Below, one piece after another: positions 30,466 to 38,739 of a DNA stretch of 64,000 bases. The translations under genes and the position numbers were made by a program. The stretch lies in assembly GCF_029338575.1 (NCBI RefSeq), contig NZ_CP119992.1, positions 1,612,001 to 1,676,000 of the forward strand, given 5' to 3'. The stretch comes from Halomarina halobia (GTDB lineage Archaea > Halobacteriota > Halobacteria > Halobacteriales > Haloarculaceae). Numbering within the stretch: position 1 is the stretch's first letter; each line of letters starts with the position of its first letter. The notes beneath the pieces were generated by a model. It was not told the origin of the DNA. It saw only the letters and a list, made by a program, of their open reading frames with translations, and made no database searches.

Positions 30466-31746
30466 TCAGGTCACTCCCCTGAGCCGCCCCGCGCCCTCGA
30501 TGCACGCCGCGCCGACGATCCCGACGACCCCGGTGACGAGGAAGACGGGGAGGTACGTCCCGAGGGTTCCGTAGCCGAGGCTCGCGAGCGGCGAGGCGAG
30601 CAGCCCCGAGACGGCGAAGGCGACGGAGGCGAGCCCGTAGAGCGTGCCGAGGCGGTCGGCCCCGAACAGGTCCGCCACGAGCGGCGAGAGCAGCGCGCCG
30701 TTGCCGCCGTAGCCGAGGCCGAAGAGGACGGCGACCGCGAGCAGCGCGAGTGGCGCGCGGGCGAACGGCAGGGCGAGCAGGGCGACGCCCATCAGCGCGG
30801 AGCAGGTCACGAAGATGCGGATCCGACCGAGGCGGTCGGAGACGACGCCGATGCCGAGGCGCGCGCCGCTGGTCGTCAGGCCGACGAGGCTGATGGCGAG
30901 GACGCCCGCCCACTCCGCCCCGACGGTCGCGGCGAAGGGGACGACGTGGTTGACGAGGACGTACAGCGGCGCGTAGATGAGCGTCCACCCGAGGACGACG
31001 AGGAGGAAGGGGGGAGAGCGGACCGTCGCCCACGCGCGCTCGGCGGACGTCGCGGCCGCGCCGCCGTCGGAGGCGGGACGACCGTCGCCGGGGGAGCGAT
31101 CCTCGGGAAACTCCCCCGAGGGGTCCGCGCCCACGTGGTGCGGCGCGTCGGCGAGCAGCGCGGCGGCGACGAGCAGGACGGCGGCGAGGGCCACCCCGAG
31201 GGTGCGAAACGTACCGCGCCAGCCGTAGCGGGCGATGAGTTCGGCGGACGCGGGCGCGATGACGAGCATGCCGACGCCGAGGCCGGCGCTCGCGAAGCCG
31301 GTCGCCGCGCCACGCCGCCGGTAGAACCAGTGGGGGACGACGGCGTACGCCACCAGGTAGAGACAGCCCATCCCGAGGCCGGTGACGAGGCCGTAAGTGA
31401 ACACGAGCGCGGCGTACGAGTCGCTCGCGCCGGTGCCGTACAGGCCGCCGCCGAGGAGGACGGTGCCCGCGAGCAGCATCCGACGGGGACCGAACCGGTC
31501 GAGCGCCGCGCCGAGCAGCGCCGCGCCGACGTAGATGACGAACGTCTGGATCCCGAAGACGAGCGAGACGCGGGCGGGCGAGGCGTCGAACGCGGCGAGC
31601 AGCGAGTCGTAGAAGACGCTGAAGGAGTAGGTCATCCCGAACAGCACGCCCGTGACGACGAAGCAGCACGCGGCGACGACCCACCCGTAGTAGACGCGGG
31701 ACGCGATGCGGGAACGCACGACTGACGACAGCACGGCGGCTCCCAT
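30466..31746 (-). CDS. MFS transporter, oxalate/formate antiporter-like group
   Basis: A 426-residue permease with 12 predicted transmembrane helices and a long charged loop after helix 6 (about residues 200-240, containing GADPSGEFPEDRSPGDGRPA). The MFS signature between helices 2 and 3 reads AALDRFGPRRMLLAG, and its counterpart after helix 8 reads VSDRLGRIRIFV. The start with VRSRIASRVYYGWVVAACCF is typical of monocarboxylate/oxalate-formate (OFA) family members, which carry small organic acids. Position among acyl-CoA ligases supports an organic-acid substrate (inference). Its TATA element is shared with the divergent MDR gene. Confidence 0.85.
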   Translation of the reverse strand: MGAAVLSSVVRSRIASRVYYGWVVAACCFVVTGVLFGMTYSFSVFYDSLLAAFDASPARVSLVFGIQTFVIYVGAALLGAALDRFGPRRMLLAGTVLLGGGLYGTGASDSYAALVFTYGLVTGLGMGCLYLVAYAVVPHWFYRRRGAATGFASAGLGVGMLVIAPASAELIARYGWRGTFRTLGVALAAVLLVAAALLADAPHHVGADPSGEFPEDRSPGDGRPASDGGAAATSAERAWATVRSPPFLLVVLGWTLIYAPLYVLVNHVVPFAATVGAEWAGVLAISLVGLTTSGARLGIGVVSDRLGRIRIFVTCSALMGVALLALPFARAPLALLAVAVLFGLGYGGNGALLSPLVADLFGADRLGTLYGLASVAFAVSGLLASPLASLGYGTLGTYLPVFLVTGVVGIVGAACIEGAGRLRGVT

Positions 31747-31767
31747 AAATGCACGAGCCGGTCAAGG

Positions 31768-31774
31768 TTTATCG
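31768..31774. promoter_or_regulatory. Shared TATA element of divergent MFS and MDR genes
   Basis: TTTATCG on the plus strand lies 29 bp before the ATG at 31797; read on the other strand it is CGATAAA, 28 bp before the ATG at 31746. The entire intergenic space is 50 bp, so one TATA-like element seems to set both leaderless starts, which would make the two promoters mutually exclusive at any moment. Confidence 0.5.
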
Positions 31775-31796
31775 TCCCCTTCCCCCAGGTACGCTC

Positions 31797-32765
31797 ATGC
31801 GCGTCGTTAGCATCGACAGAGAGGGCGGGCCCGACGTGTTGCGGGTCGCCGACGCCGACCGACCGACGCCGCGGGACGACGAGGTCCGCGTCGAGGTGCG
31901 GGCGGCGGGCGTCAACCCGGTGGACACGTACATGCGCGCGACCGACGAGTCCTATCGCGTCCCCTCCTTCCCCGCGGTGCTGGGGCTCGACTTCGCGGGC
32001 GTGGTGGACGCCGTGGGCGAGAGCGTCGAGGACTTCGCCGTCGGCGACCGCGTCTTCGGGACCGGCCTCGACGCGGGGCGCGCGGGCGGCTACGCCGAGT
32101 ACACCGTCGCGCCGACCGATCGGGTCGCGCGCCTGCCGGACGGCGTCCCGTTCGACGCGGCGGGCGGACTCGGCGTCGCGGCGGTGACCGCGTGGCGCGC
32201 GCTGATCGACCACGCCGGCCTCGAACCCGGCGAGACGTGTCTGATCCACGGCGGAAGCGGCGGCGTCGGGCACGCGGCGGTTCAGATCGCCGCCGCGACC
32301 GGCGCGCACGTCGTCACGACGGCCTCGGAGCGCTACCACGACGACCTGCGCGCGCTCGGCGCGGACGCCGTGCTCGACTACCGACGGGACGACCTCGCGG
32401 CGGCGGTCGTCGAGGCGACCGACGGCGGGCCGGACGCGATCCTCGATCACATGCTCCACGAGTACATGCAGTTCGACGCCGACGTGGTCGCGCGGTACGG
32501 CCGCGTCGTCTTCCTCAGAAACAGGCACCTCGAAGCCGGGTTCACCGACGTCCCCTCCGTCGGCGGGAAGGAACTGACGTTCACCGTGATGAGCATGTTC
32601 AACGCGCCGTCCCTCCGCGAACCGCTCGAACGCCTGGCGCGACTCCTCGCGGCGGGCGACCTCACGATCCGCGTCGCGCGCACCTACCCCCTCTCGGAGG
32701 CGGCGGTCGCCCACCGCGCGGTCGAGGAGGAGAGCTTCCTCGGGAAGGTCGTGCTCACGCCCTAG
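31797..32765 (+). CDS. Quinone-oxidoreductase-like MDR family protein
   Basis: A 322-residue zinc-independent medium-chain dehydrogenase/reductase of the quinone oxidoreductase type. The N-terminal catalytic domain has RAAGVNPVDTYMRA and FPAVLGLDFAGVVDAVGESV, without the Cys/His zinc ligands of alcohol dehydrogenases. The NADPH-binding core is CLIHGGSGGVGHAAVQIAAA (about 153-172). Likely reaction: NADPH-dependent reduction of a quinone or an enone, possibly an enoyl-CoA-like substrate given the neighbours. The ATG at 31797 was chosen over one at 31749 because of the TATA spacing and the usual M-R-V-V-S start. The 3' end overlaps the convergent ligase gene by 4 bp. Confidence 0.87.
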   Translation: MRVVSIDREGGPDVLRVADADRPTPRDDEVRVEVRAAGVNPVDTYMRATDESYRVPSFPAVLGLDFAGVVDAVGESVEDFAVGDRVFGTGLDAGRAGGYAEYTVAPTDRVARLPDGVPFDAAGGLGVAAVTAWRALIDHAGLEPGETCLIHGGSGGVGHAAVQIAAATGAHVVTTASERYHDDLRALGADAVLDYRRDDLAAAVVEATDGGPDAILDHMLHEYMQFDADVVARYGRVVFLRNRHLEAGFTDVPSVGGKELTFTVMSMFNAPSLREPLERLARLLAAGDLTIRVARTYPLSEAAVAHRAVEEESFLGKVVLTP

Positions 32766-34291
32766 GCCTCGCGGTCCCAGTGGTCGGGCGTCTCCTCCCG
32801 CTCCCGGGTGCGTAGCTTCTGCTTCTGGATCTTCCCGGTCGGCGTGTAGGGGAAGTCGTCGACGAACTCGACGTAGCGCGGTACCTTGTAGGGGGCGATG
32901 CGCCCCTCGCACTGCCGGACGACGTCCTCGGGAGCGAGCGAGCGACCCGCCTTCACCTTCACCATCGCCTTGACGACCTCGTCGTAGAACTCGTCGGGTG
33001 ACGGGATCACGGCGACCTCCTCGACCGCATCGAGGGCCTTGATGACGCCCTCGACCTCGTAGGAGGAGATGTTCTCGCCGCCGCGCCGGACGATGTCCTT
33101 CTTGCGGTCGAGGAAGTAGACGAAGCCGTCCTCGTCTACCTTCCCGTAGTCGCCGGTGTGGAACCAGCCGTCCTCGACGGCCTCGGCCGTCTCCTCCGGC
33201 TGGTCGTGGTAGCCCGCCATCAGCGCCGGGCAGTCCATGAGTATCTCGCCTCGCTCGCCCCGGGGGACCTCCTCGCCGTCGTCGTCGACGATCCGAACGT
33301 CCTTCTCGGCGGGCGGGAGCCCGATGCTCCCGATGCGGCGCTTCTCGGGCGACGTCGGGTTGAGGACGAGCAGCGGGTCCTCCGTGAGCGAGTAGCCCTC
33401 GACGACGCGGACGCCGAAGCGCTCCTCGAACGGTTCGATCAGTTCGGGCGGCGTCCCGGCGGAGAAGACGAGTTCGACGGGGGTGTCGGCGTCGGTCTCG
33501 CGCTCGTCGACGTTGTCGAGCATCTTCAGCATGCTCCCCATGGCGTTGAACTCGGTGACGCCGTACTCGCGACACCAGTCCCACCACCTCGAGGAGGAGA
33601 ACCGCTCCTCGATGACGACCTCGGCCCCGGCGGCGCACGCCCCGAGCGTCGAGTAGATCTGCGCGTTCGCGTGGAACAGCGGCAGCGCCGTGAACAGGAC
33701 GTCGTCGTGCGTGAACCCCATCCGCTTCTGGAAGTCCACGGCGCTGATCGTCCAGTTCCGGTGCTCGCACTCGACCGCCTTCGGCGGGCCGGTCGTCCCG
33801 CTCGTGTACATGTGGAGGCCGACGGCGGTGTCGTCGTCGCCCGCGGGGGCGACCGACGCCGAGGCGCGGGCGGCCAGGTCGGGCAGGCAGTCGTAGCCGG
33901 CTACCGGTTCGGTCGTGAGGACGCGCTCCACGGCCGTTCCCTCGGCCGCCTCCTCCGCCGTCTCGAGGAGGTCGGGCGTCGTGACGAGCACCGTCGGCGA
34001 CGAGAGCGTGAGCGAGTGGCGCAACTCCTCGCTCCGGTACTCGGGGTTCGCCGGCGCGGTCACGCTGTCGAGATAGGCGGTCGCGAACATCGCGAACAGG
34101 AACGGCGCGCAGTTCGGCAGGTAGAGGCCGACGCGGTCGCCGGGACCGACGCCGAGCGCGTCCAGGGCCGACGCGTACCGCTTCGACTCGGCCGCCGCCT
34201 CGGCGTAGGTGTACCGCTCCCCCGACACGTTCAGGAACGGCTTGTCGGGCGTCTTCCCGACCCGCCGTTCGAGTAGGTCCTCGATGCGCAT
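32762..34291 (-). CDS. Acyl-CoA ligase, carnitine/crotonobetaine-type
   Basis: A 509-residue AMP-forming ligase of the ANL superfamily. Motifs: MYTSGTTGPPKAVECEHRN (P-loop), SLTEDPLLVL at the acyl site, GWFHTGDYGKVDEDGFVYFL, DRKKDIVRRGGENISSYEVE and the catalytic Lys in PTGKIQKQKLR. R-R-G-G-E-N-I-S-S-Y-E-V-E is the form seen in CaiC-like and long-chain ligases; substrate prediction beyond a carboxylic acid is not safe. It would couple a free acid with CoA at the expense of ATP. Convergent with the MDR gene. Upstream lies a 241-bp gap with no gene. Confidence 0.83.
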   Translation of the reverse strand: MRIEDLLERRVGKTPDKPFLNVSGERYTYAEAAAESKRYASALDALGVGPGDRVGLYLPNCAPFLFAMFATAYLDSVTAPANPEYRSEELRHSLTLSSPTVLVTTPDLLETAEEAAEGTAVERVLTTEPVAGYDCLPDLAARASASVAPAGDDDTAVGLHMYTSGTTGPPKAVECEHRNWTISAVDFQKRMGFTHDDVLFTALPLFHANAQIYSTLGACAAGAEVVIEERFSSSRWWDWCREYGVTEFNAMGSMLKMLDNVDERETDADTPVELVFSAGTPPELIEPFEERFGVRVVEGYSLTEDPLLVLNPTSPEKRRIGSIGLPPAEKDVRIVDDDGEEVPRGERGEILMDCPALMAGYHDQPEETAEAVEDGWFHTGDYGKVDEDGFVYFLDRKKDIVRRGGENISSYEVEGVIKALDAVEEVAVIPSPDEFYDEVVKAMVKVKAGRSLAPEDVVRQCEGRIAPYKVPRYVEFVDDFPYTPTGKIQKQKLRTREREETPDHWDREA

Positions 34292-34532
34292 CGGCGGACG
34301 GTACGGAGAGGCCGTATTTGTATCTTGATACCATCCACCACGAACCCGGCGGGAGGGCGGGGTCGAACGTGGCAGCCGGCGTGCACGTACGGGGACGCCA
34401 TTCGCCCGGGCGTCGGGGGATCGCCGCTCGCGTTCGGGACGCCGGTCGTCTCGGACGGACTGTCGTGGCTGGTTACCGGTAGTCGCCGCCGCGGAGGCGG
34501 CGACAGCCGGAACCGACTCGCGACAGTCCGTA

Positions 34533-36137
34533 TCAGTCCCCCCTGAGTTCCCGGCGGCGGATCTTCCCGCTCGCCGTCTTCGGTAGCTCGTCCACGACCT
34601 CGAACACCCGCGGATGGGCGTGTCGCGCCAGTCGATCCCTGACGAACGCGCGGAGTTCGTCGGCGTCGATCCTCGCCCCCGCCCGCGGGACGAGGACGGC
34701 CTTGACGACCTCGCCGCGCCGCTCGTCGGGGACGCCGACGACGGCGGCCTCCGCGACGTCCGGGTGCTCCACGAGCGTGCTCTCCACCTCGAACGGGCCG
34801 ATGCGGTAGCCCGAGGAGATGATGACGTCGTCCGCCCGCCCGACGAACCAGAGGTAGCCGTCCGCGTCGCGGTACGCGGCGTCCCCGGTCGCGAACCACT
34901 CCGCCCCCTCGGCGGTGATCCAGGGGTTCGCGTCGTCGCGTCCCCAGTAGCCGTCGAAGTACGTCCCCGGTCCGCGCCGGACGACCAGTTCGCCGACCTC
35001 CTCGTCGTCGGCCTCCGTCCCGTCGGTGAACACGCGCACGTCGAAGCCCGGGAGCGGCAGGCCCATGCTCCCCGGCTTGACCGGCATCTCCCAGGCGTGG
35101 TGGTTGCCGGCGACCATCCCGCACTCGGTCACGCCGTAGTGGTCGTGGACCGTCACGCCGAGCGCCTCGTCGAACCAGCGGATCGCCTCGGGGTTGAGCG
35201 GCTCGCCCGCGCTCGCTCCCTTCCGCAACGCGAGGTCGAACGACTCGTATCGGTCGCCCGCGGCCATCAGCCCCCGGTAGGCGGTGGGGCTGGTCGCGAG
35301 CGTCGTGACCTCGAACCGTTCGAGCACCGCGTACCACCGCTCGGGGTCGAACTCCCCCTCGTAGATGACGTTCGGGACGCCGGCGCTCACCGGCGCGACG
35401 CCGGCGGTGAGCAGGCCGTACATCCAGCCGGGGTCGGCCGCCCCCCAGATCACCTCGTCGCCGAGGTCGAGCGAGTACTCGAGGTACGGGACGAGGGCGG
35501 CCAGGACGCGGTGGGTGAGCCGGCAGCCCTTCGGCGGGCCGGTCGTCCCGCTCGTGTACTCGAGCGTACAGAGGTCGTCAGCGCCCGTCCGTGCGGTCTC
35601 GTGATCGGTCGGTTGATCGTCGACGATCGCCCGGAAGTCGACGTCGTCCCCGTCCACGTCCTCGCCGATGACGAGCACGCGCTCGACGCCGACCGACGGC
35701 TCGACGGCGGCGATGCGGTCGCGGTACTCCGGGGTCGTCACCACCGTTCGCACGCCCGCGTCGCCGACGCGCGTCTCGATGGCCCGCGGACCGAACGCGG
35801 TGAACAGCGGGACGTACACCGCTCCGAGCCGCCAGATGCCGAGGAACGTCGGGTAGAGTTCGGGAATACGGGGAACGAGCGTCGCGACGGGATCGCCGCG
35901 CTCGACGCCGAGGTCGGCGAGCGCGTTCGCCACCCGCGCGCTCCGCTCCTCGAGGTCCCGGTAGGTGAACGTCTCGACGCGTCCGTCCTCCCCCATCCAG
36001 TGGAGCGCCGGCCCGCGTCCGACGTGACGGGTGACGGTCTCGTGGGCGAGGTTGAGTTCGTCCGGCGCGTCCCAGTCGAACCCCGCCAACACGTCGTCCC
36101 AGTCGAACTCGGTCGAGGGGGCTCCACCTCCCGTCAC
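34533..36137 (-). CDS. Acyl-CoA ligase, medium-chain type, GTG start
   Basis: A 534-residue AMP-forming ligase. Motifs: LEYTSGTTGPPKGCRLTHRV, GVTECGMVAG, WFATGDAAYRDADGYLWFVG, RADDVIISSGYRIGPFEVES and the catalytic Lys in TASGKIRRRELR. S-S-G-Y-R-I-G-P-F-E-V-E is the hinge form of acetyl- and medium-chain acyl-CoA synthetases (ACSM-like). The start is the GTG at 36137: it directly overlaps, as GTGA, the stop of a 51-codon frame that carries the leaderless promoter, so translation of this ligase probably depends on re-initiation after that leader. The protein N-terminus (TEFDWDDVLAGFDWDAPDEL) is typical for the type. Confidence 0.83.
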   Translation of the reverse strand: MTGGGAPSTEFDWDDVLAGFDWDAPDELNLAHETVTRHVGRGPALHWMGEDGRVETFTYRDLEERSARVANALADLGVERGDPVATLVPRIPELYPTFLGIWRLGAVYVPLFTAFGPRAIETRVGDAGVRTVVTTPEYRDRIAAVEPSVGVERVLVIGEDVDGDDVDFRAIVDDQPTDHETARTGADDLCTLEYTSGTTGPPKGCRLTHRVLAALVPYLEYSLDLGDEVIWGAADPGWMYGLLTAGVAPVSAGVPNVIYEGEFDPERWYAVLERFEVTTLATSPTAYRGLMAAGDRYESFDLALRKGASAGEPLNPEAIRWFDEALGVTVHDHYGVTECGMVAGNHHAWEMPVKPGSMGLPLPGFDVRVFTDGTEADDEEVGELVVRRGPGTYFDGYWGRDDANPWITAEGAEWFATGDAAYRDADGYLWFVGRADDVIISSGYRIGPFEVESTLVEHPDVAEAAVVGVPDERRGEVVKAVLVPRAGARIDADELRAFVRDRLARHAHPRVFEVVDELPKTASGKIRRRELRGD

Positions 36138-36289
36138 GGCCGGTCCTCGCAGTCGGGCCCGATATCGGCGGCGGCAGAGACCCGCGTCGCCGGGTGCTCG
36201 GTCACGTCGTCGACCCGCTCGCCGCGCGCGTCCACGGTCCGGTCGTCGCGGAGGCTCCCTAGATCGTCGCTCCTGATTCGTGTTGCCAT
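36134..36289 (-). pseudogene. Remnant of a HpaB-family gene N-terminus acting as leader ORF
   Basis: A 51-residue frame from ATG 36289 to TGA 36134. The peptide contains LGSLRDDRTVDARGERVDDV followed by TEHPATR, which matches the N-terminus of the 4-hydroxyphenylacetate 3-monooxygenase/4-hydroxybutyryl-CoA dehydratase (HpaB) family, where the pattern is Y-x2-S-L-R-D-x-R-x-V-x4-G-E-R-V-x-D-V-T-x-H-P. Those enzymes are about 480 residues, so more than 85 percent is missing. The frame keeps a TATA box (AATTAAGTC on the minus strand, about 36311-36319) spaced for a leaderless start, and its stop overlaps the GTG start of the ligase by 4 nt. It seems to be a decayed gene whose front end now drives the ligase. 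Confidence 0.6.
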
Positions 36290-36313
36290 GGACCGTGATC
36301 GGTGACCGACGAC

Positions 36314-36480
36314 TTAATTCGGTCGGGGAAGTCGGGTCCGTCCCTCCGGGAAGGCGCTCGCCCCCTCGCGGGCGTCCGGCCCGGCGAAGAGGTAGCCGAG
36401 TCCGCCGCGCACGGCGTCGTTCTCGCCGGGGAGGGTGAGCGAGGCGCTGGGCCACGCCGTCGTCGTCTCGACGGCGGCGG
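36314..36480 (-). pseudogene. Possible enoyl-CoA hydratase C-terminal remnant
   Basis: A minus-strand frame ending in TAA (36316-36314) encodes GGLGYLFAGPDAREGASAFP then EGRTRLPRPN. The C-terminus of enoyl-CoA hydratases commonly reads F-x-x-L-F-x-T-x-D-A-R-E-G-x-x-A-F-L-E-x-R, so D-A-R-E-G-A-S-A-F-P-E-G-R fits well. Upstream residues have no hydratase motif and no start codon is evident. If correct, it is the tail of a gene otherwise lost. The match is short, hence the low confidence. Confidence 0.33.
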
Positions 36481-36533
36481 TCGATCCCGTGCGAGCGACG
36501 CGAGGCGGTTCGTCTTCCGGGCCGGCTACCCGC

Positions 36534-38093
36534 TCAGTTCACGTTGCGATCGCGGTCGGCCCAGTACTCCTCGCGCAGCGCCGTCTTCTGTACCTTTCCG
36601 TAGGGGCTGCGCGGGAGCTCGTCGACGACCTCGACCCGCTTCGGTCGCTTGAACGCCGCGAGTTCCTCCCCGCACCGCCGTTCGACGGCCTCGACGAGCG
36701 CCTCCGGGGAGAGATCGCCGTCGGGGCGCGGCTCGACGACGGCGGTGACCCGTTCGCCCCAGTAGTCGTCGGGGACGCCGATGACGGCAGCGTTGGAGAC
36801 CGCCCCGTGACCGACGATCACCTCCTCGACCTCGCGGGGGTAGACGTTCATCCCGCCGGTGATGATCATGTCCTTCTTCCGATCGAGGACGAAGAGGTAC
36901 CCGTCCTCGTCCAGTCGTCCGACGTCGCCGGTCCGGAGCCACCCGTCGTGGAACGCCTCGTCGTCGGCCTCCGGTCGGTTCCAGTACCCCGGCGTTACGT
37001 GAGGCCCCTCCACGAGGATCTCCCCGGGCGTCCCCGGCGGCACCTCGTCGTCGTTCTCGTCGACGATCCGCACCCGCGCGATGTCGACCTCCCGCCCGGC
37101 CGACCGGAGGAGTTCCTCGCGCTCGCCGAGGGACGCCTCGTGCGTCGCGGCGTCGAGCAGCGTGATGAGCATCGGACACTCCATCTGACCGTACGACTGG
37201 ACGAACACGGGACCGAACGTCTCCACGCCCTCCGCGAGGCGGGCGGCGCTCATCGGCGACCCGGCGTAGTAGAGCGCCCGGAGCGAACTCGTGTCGCGTC
37301 CCCCGTCGTACTCGTCGAGGAGCTTGTACACCATCGTCGGCGCGAGGAAGACGTTCGTGACGCCGCGGCGTTCGACCGCGTCGAGGAACGACGCGGGATC
37401 GAACCCGTCGCGGACGACGTTCGTCCCGCCGGCGAGTACCGTCGGGAGGAGGACGAACCCGCTCCCATGCGTGAGCGGCGCCACGTGGAGCGTCACGTCG
37501 TCCGCGCCGAGCGACAGGGCGTCCTTGAGGCCGAGCGCGGTCGCCAACCACGTCCCGTGGGTGTGTCGGACGCCCTTGGGGCGGCCGGTCGTCCCGCTCG
37601 TGTACATGAGCGCACAGAGGTCCTCCCCGTCGACGTCGGCCACGGGCGCGGGCGACGCGTCGAGGAGCGCCCCGTACGGCTCCGCGCCGGCCGCGAACCC
37701 GTCGGTCGGTCCGTCGACGACGACGCACCGGTCGGGGCGGACCGACATCGCCGCGCAGTGGTCGGCGAACCCGCCGCCGACGATCAGTGCGGCGACGTCG
37801 GCGTCCTCGAACAGTTCGTCGTGTTCGCCCGGCGTGAGCATCGCGTTGAACGGGACCACCACCGCGCCGAGTCGGTAGAGCGCGAAGGTGATCTCGACGA
37901 ACGCGGCGTGATTCCGCAGGAGGACCCCGACGCGGTCGCCGCGCCCGATCCCCCGCAGCGCGAGGCCGCCGGCGATCCGTTCGACGCGGTCGGCGAGCGC
38001 GGCGTACGTCAGACCGTCGGTCCCCCGACCGACCAGCGCGAGGGCGTCGGGGTGGTGGCGAGCGGCGCGGACCAGCGCGTGCCCGAGGTTCAT
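36534..38093 (-). CDS. Acyl-CoA ligase, long-chain/aryl type
   Basis: A 519-residue AMP-forming ligase. Motifs: MYTSGTTGRPKGVRHTHGTW (P-loop), YGQMECPMLI, GWLRTGDVGRLDEDGYLFVL, DRKKDMIITGGMNVYPREVE and the Lys of PYGKVQKTALR. T-G-G-M-N-V-Y-P-R-E-V-E is typical of long-chain fatty-acid and aromatic-acid CoA ligases; Pro-Tyr-Gly-Lys replaces the more common T/S-G-K around the catalytic Lys. It is the third complete ligase on the minus strand between 32.7 and 38.1 kb. The substrate cannot be read from sequence; neighbours (MaoC-fold protein and AtoE transporter) suggest a short or medium acid. Confidence 0.83.
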   Translation of the reverse strand: MNLGHALVRAARHHPDALALVGRGTDGLTYAALADRVERIAGGLALRGIGRGDRVGVLLRNHAAFVEITFALYRLGAVVVPFNAMLTPGEHDELFEDADVAALIVGGGFADHCAAMSVRPDRCVVVDGPTDGFAAGAEPYGALLDASPAPVADVDGEDLCALMYTSGTTGRPKGVRHTHGTWLATALGLKDALSLGADDVTLHVAPLTHGSGFVLLPTVLAGGTNVVRDGFDPASFLDAVERRGVTNVFLAPTMVYKLLDEYDGGRDTSSLRALYYAGSPMSAARLAEGVETFGPVFVQSYGQMECPMLITLLDAATHEASLGEREELLRSAGREVDIARVRIVDENDDEVPPGTPGEILVEGPHVTPGYWNRPEADDEAFHDGWLRTGDVGRLDEDGYLFVLDRKKDMIITGGMNVYPREVEEVIVGHGAVSNAAVIGVPDDYWGERVTAVVEPRPDGDLSPEALVEAVERRCGEELAAFKRPKRVEVVDELPRSPYGKVQKTALREEYWADRDRNVN

Positions 38094-38170
38094 GCCACAC
38101 GTTCACACCCCACGTCGGCATAGTTCCACCGACGGACCACTTATCCCCCCGCCGGCGAAACCCCGGAGCG

Positions 38171-38620
38171 ATGTCGGGTACAGCGCACTACTACGACGAC
38201 CTCTCCGTCGGGGACACGTTCGAGACGCGGGGCCGCACGGTCACCGAGACGCACCTCGTGACCCACGCCGGTACCACGGGCGACATGAACGAACTGCAGA
38301 TGAACGTCGAGTTCGCGAGCGAGACGGAGTTCGGCCAGCGTCCGGTCCACGCGCCGCTCACCTACTCGATGATGGAGGGGCTCATCACCAGCGACTTCCG
38401 CCACGAGGACTCGAACGTCTGCTACTACGGGCTCGATTCGATGCGGATCCCGGCACCGACGTTCGTCGGGGACACGATCCGGGTGTACCGCGAAGTCGTC
38501 GACAAGCGCGAGAAGGACCCCGGCGGGATCGTCACCTTCCGCGACGAGGTCCGCACGCGGGACGGCCGGACGGTACTGGTCTGCGAGACGCTCGAGTACA
38601 TCCGCTCGCGTCACGGGTGA
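38171..38620 (+). CDS. MaoC-fold (hot-dog) protein with altered active site
   Basis: A 149-residue hot-dog-fold protein of the MaoC dehydratase family. DDLSVGDTFETRGRTVTETH is the usual N-terminal strand-helix. The hydratase motif, normally G-D-x-N-P-L-H, reads GDMNELQMNVEFA: D38 and N40 are kept but Gln43 occupies the position of the catalytic His. The following RPVHAPLTYSMMEGL matches the family's R-x-V-H-G-x-L-x-x-S. Loss of that His argues against ordinary (R)-enoyl-CoA hydratase activity. It could be a thioesterase-like or binding protein. A candidate TATA (CTTATCC) lies about 32 bp before the ATG. Divergent from the ligase at 36534-38093, 77-bp gap. Confidence 0.78.
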   Translation: MSGTAHYYDDLSVGDTFETRGRTVTETHLVTHAGTTGDMNELQMNVEFASETEFGQRPVHAPLTYSMMEGLITSDFRHEDSNVCYYGLDSMRIPAPTFVGDTIRVYREVVDKREKDPGGIVTFRDEVRTRDGRTVLVCETLEYIRSRHG

Positions 38621-38682
38621 GGACAGTCGTCGTGCGGACGACGTGTTACGTCATCACCTTACGAGGGTGACATTATCTGCCA

Positions 38683-38693
38683 ATATTTATAAT
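38683..38693 (+). promoter_or_regulatory. TATA box of the AtoE-type transporter gene
   Basis: ATATTTATAAT is an unmistakable TATA region in this GC-rich DNA. Expected transcription start is about 38712, leaving a leader of about 28 nt. Confidence 0.6.
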
Positions 38694-38713
38694 CCCCTTC
38701 CTGCAAGGTATCG

Positions 38714-38737
38714 CCGTCACTATTCCGTGACGGAATA
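38714..38737. promoter_or_regulatory. Operator-like palindromes in the AtoE leader
   Basis: TATTCCGT G ACGGAATA (38721-38737) is a perfect 17-bp palindrome ending 2 bp before the ATG at 38740. It overlaps a second inverted repeat, CCGTCAC (38714-38720) with GTGACGG (38727-38733). Located just after the predicted transcription start, it fits a repressor operator that blocks transcription in response to the transported acid or its CoA ester; a hairpin affecting translation is the alternative. Confidence 0.5.
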
Positions 38738-38739
38738 TC

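Noticed and set aside
31749..31797. Upstream ATG for the quinone-oxidoreductase-like gene
   Set aside because: It would overlap the TATA element and begin at the divergent gene's start; the ATG at 31797 has family N-terminus and correct TATA spacing.
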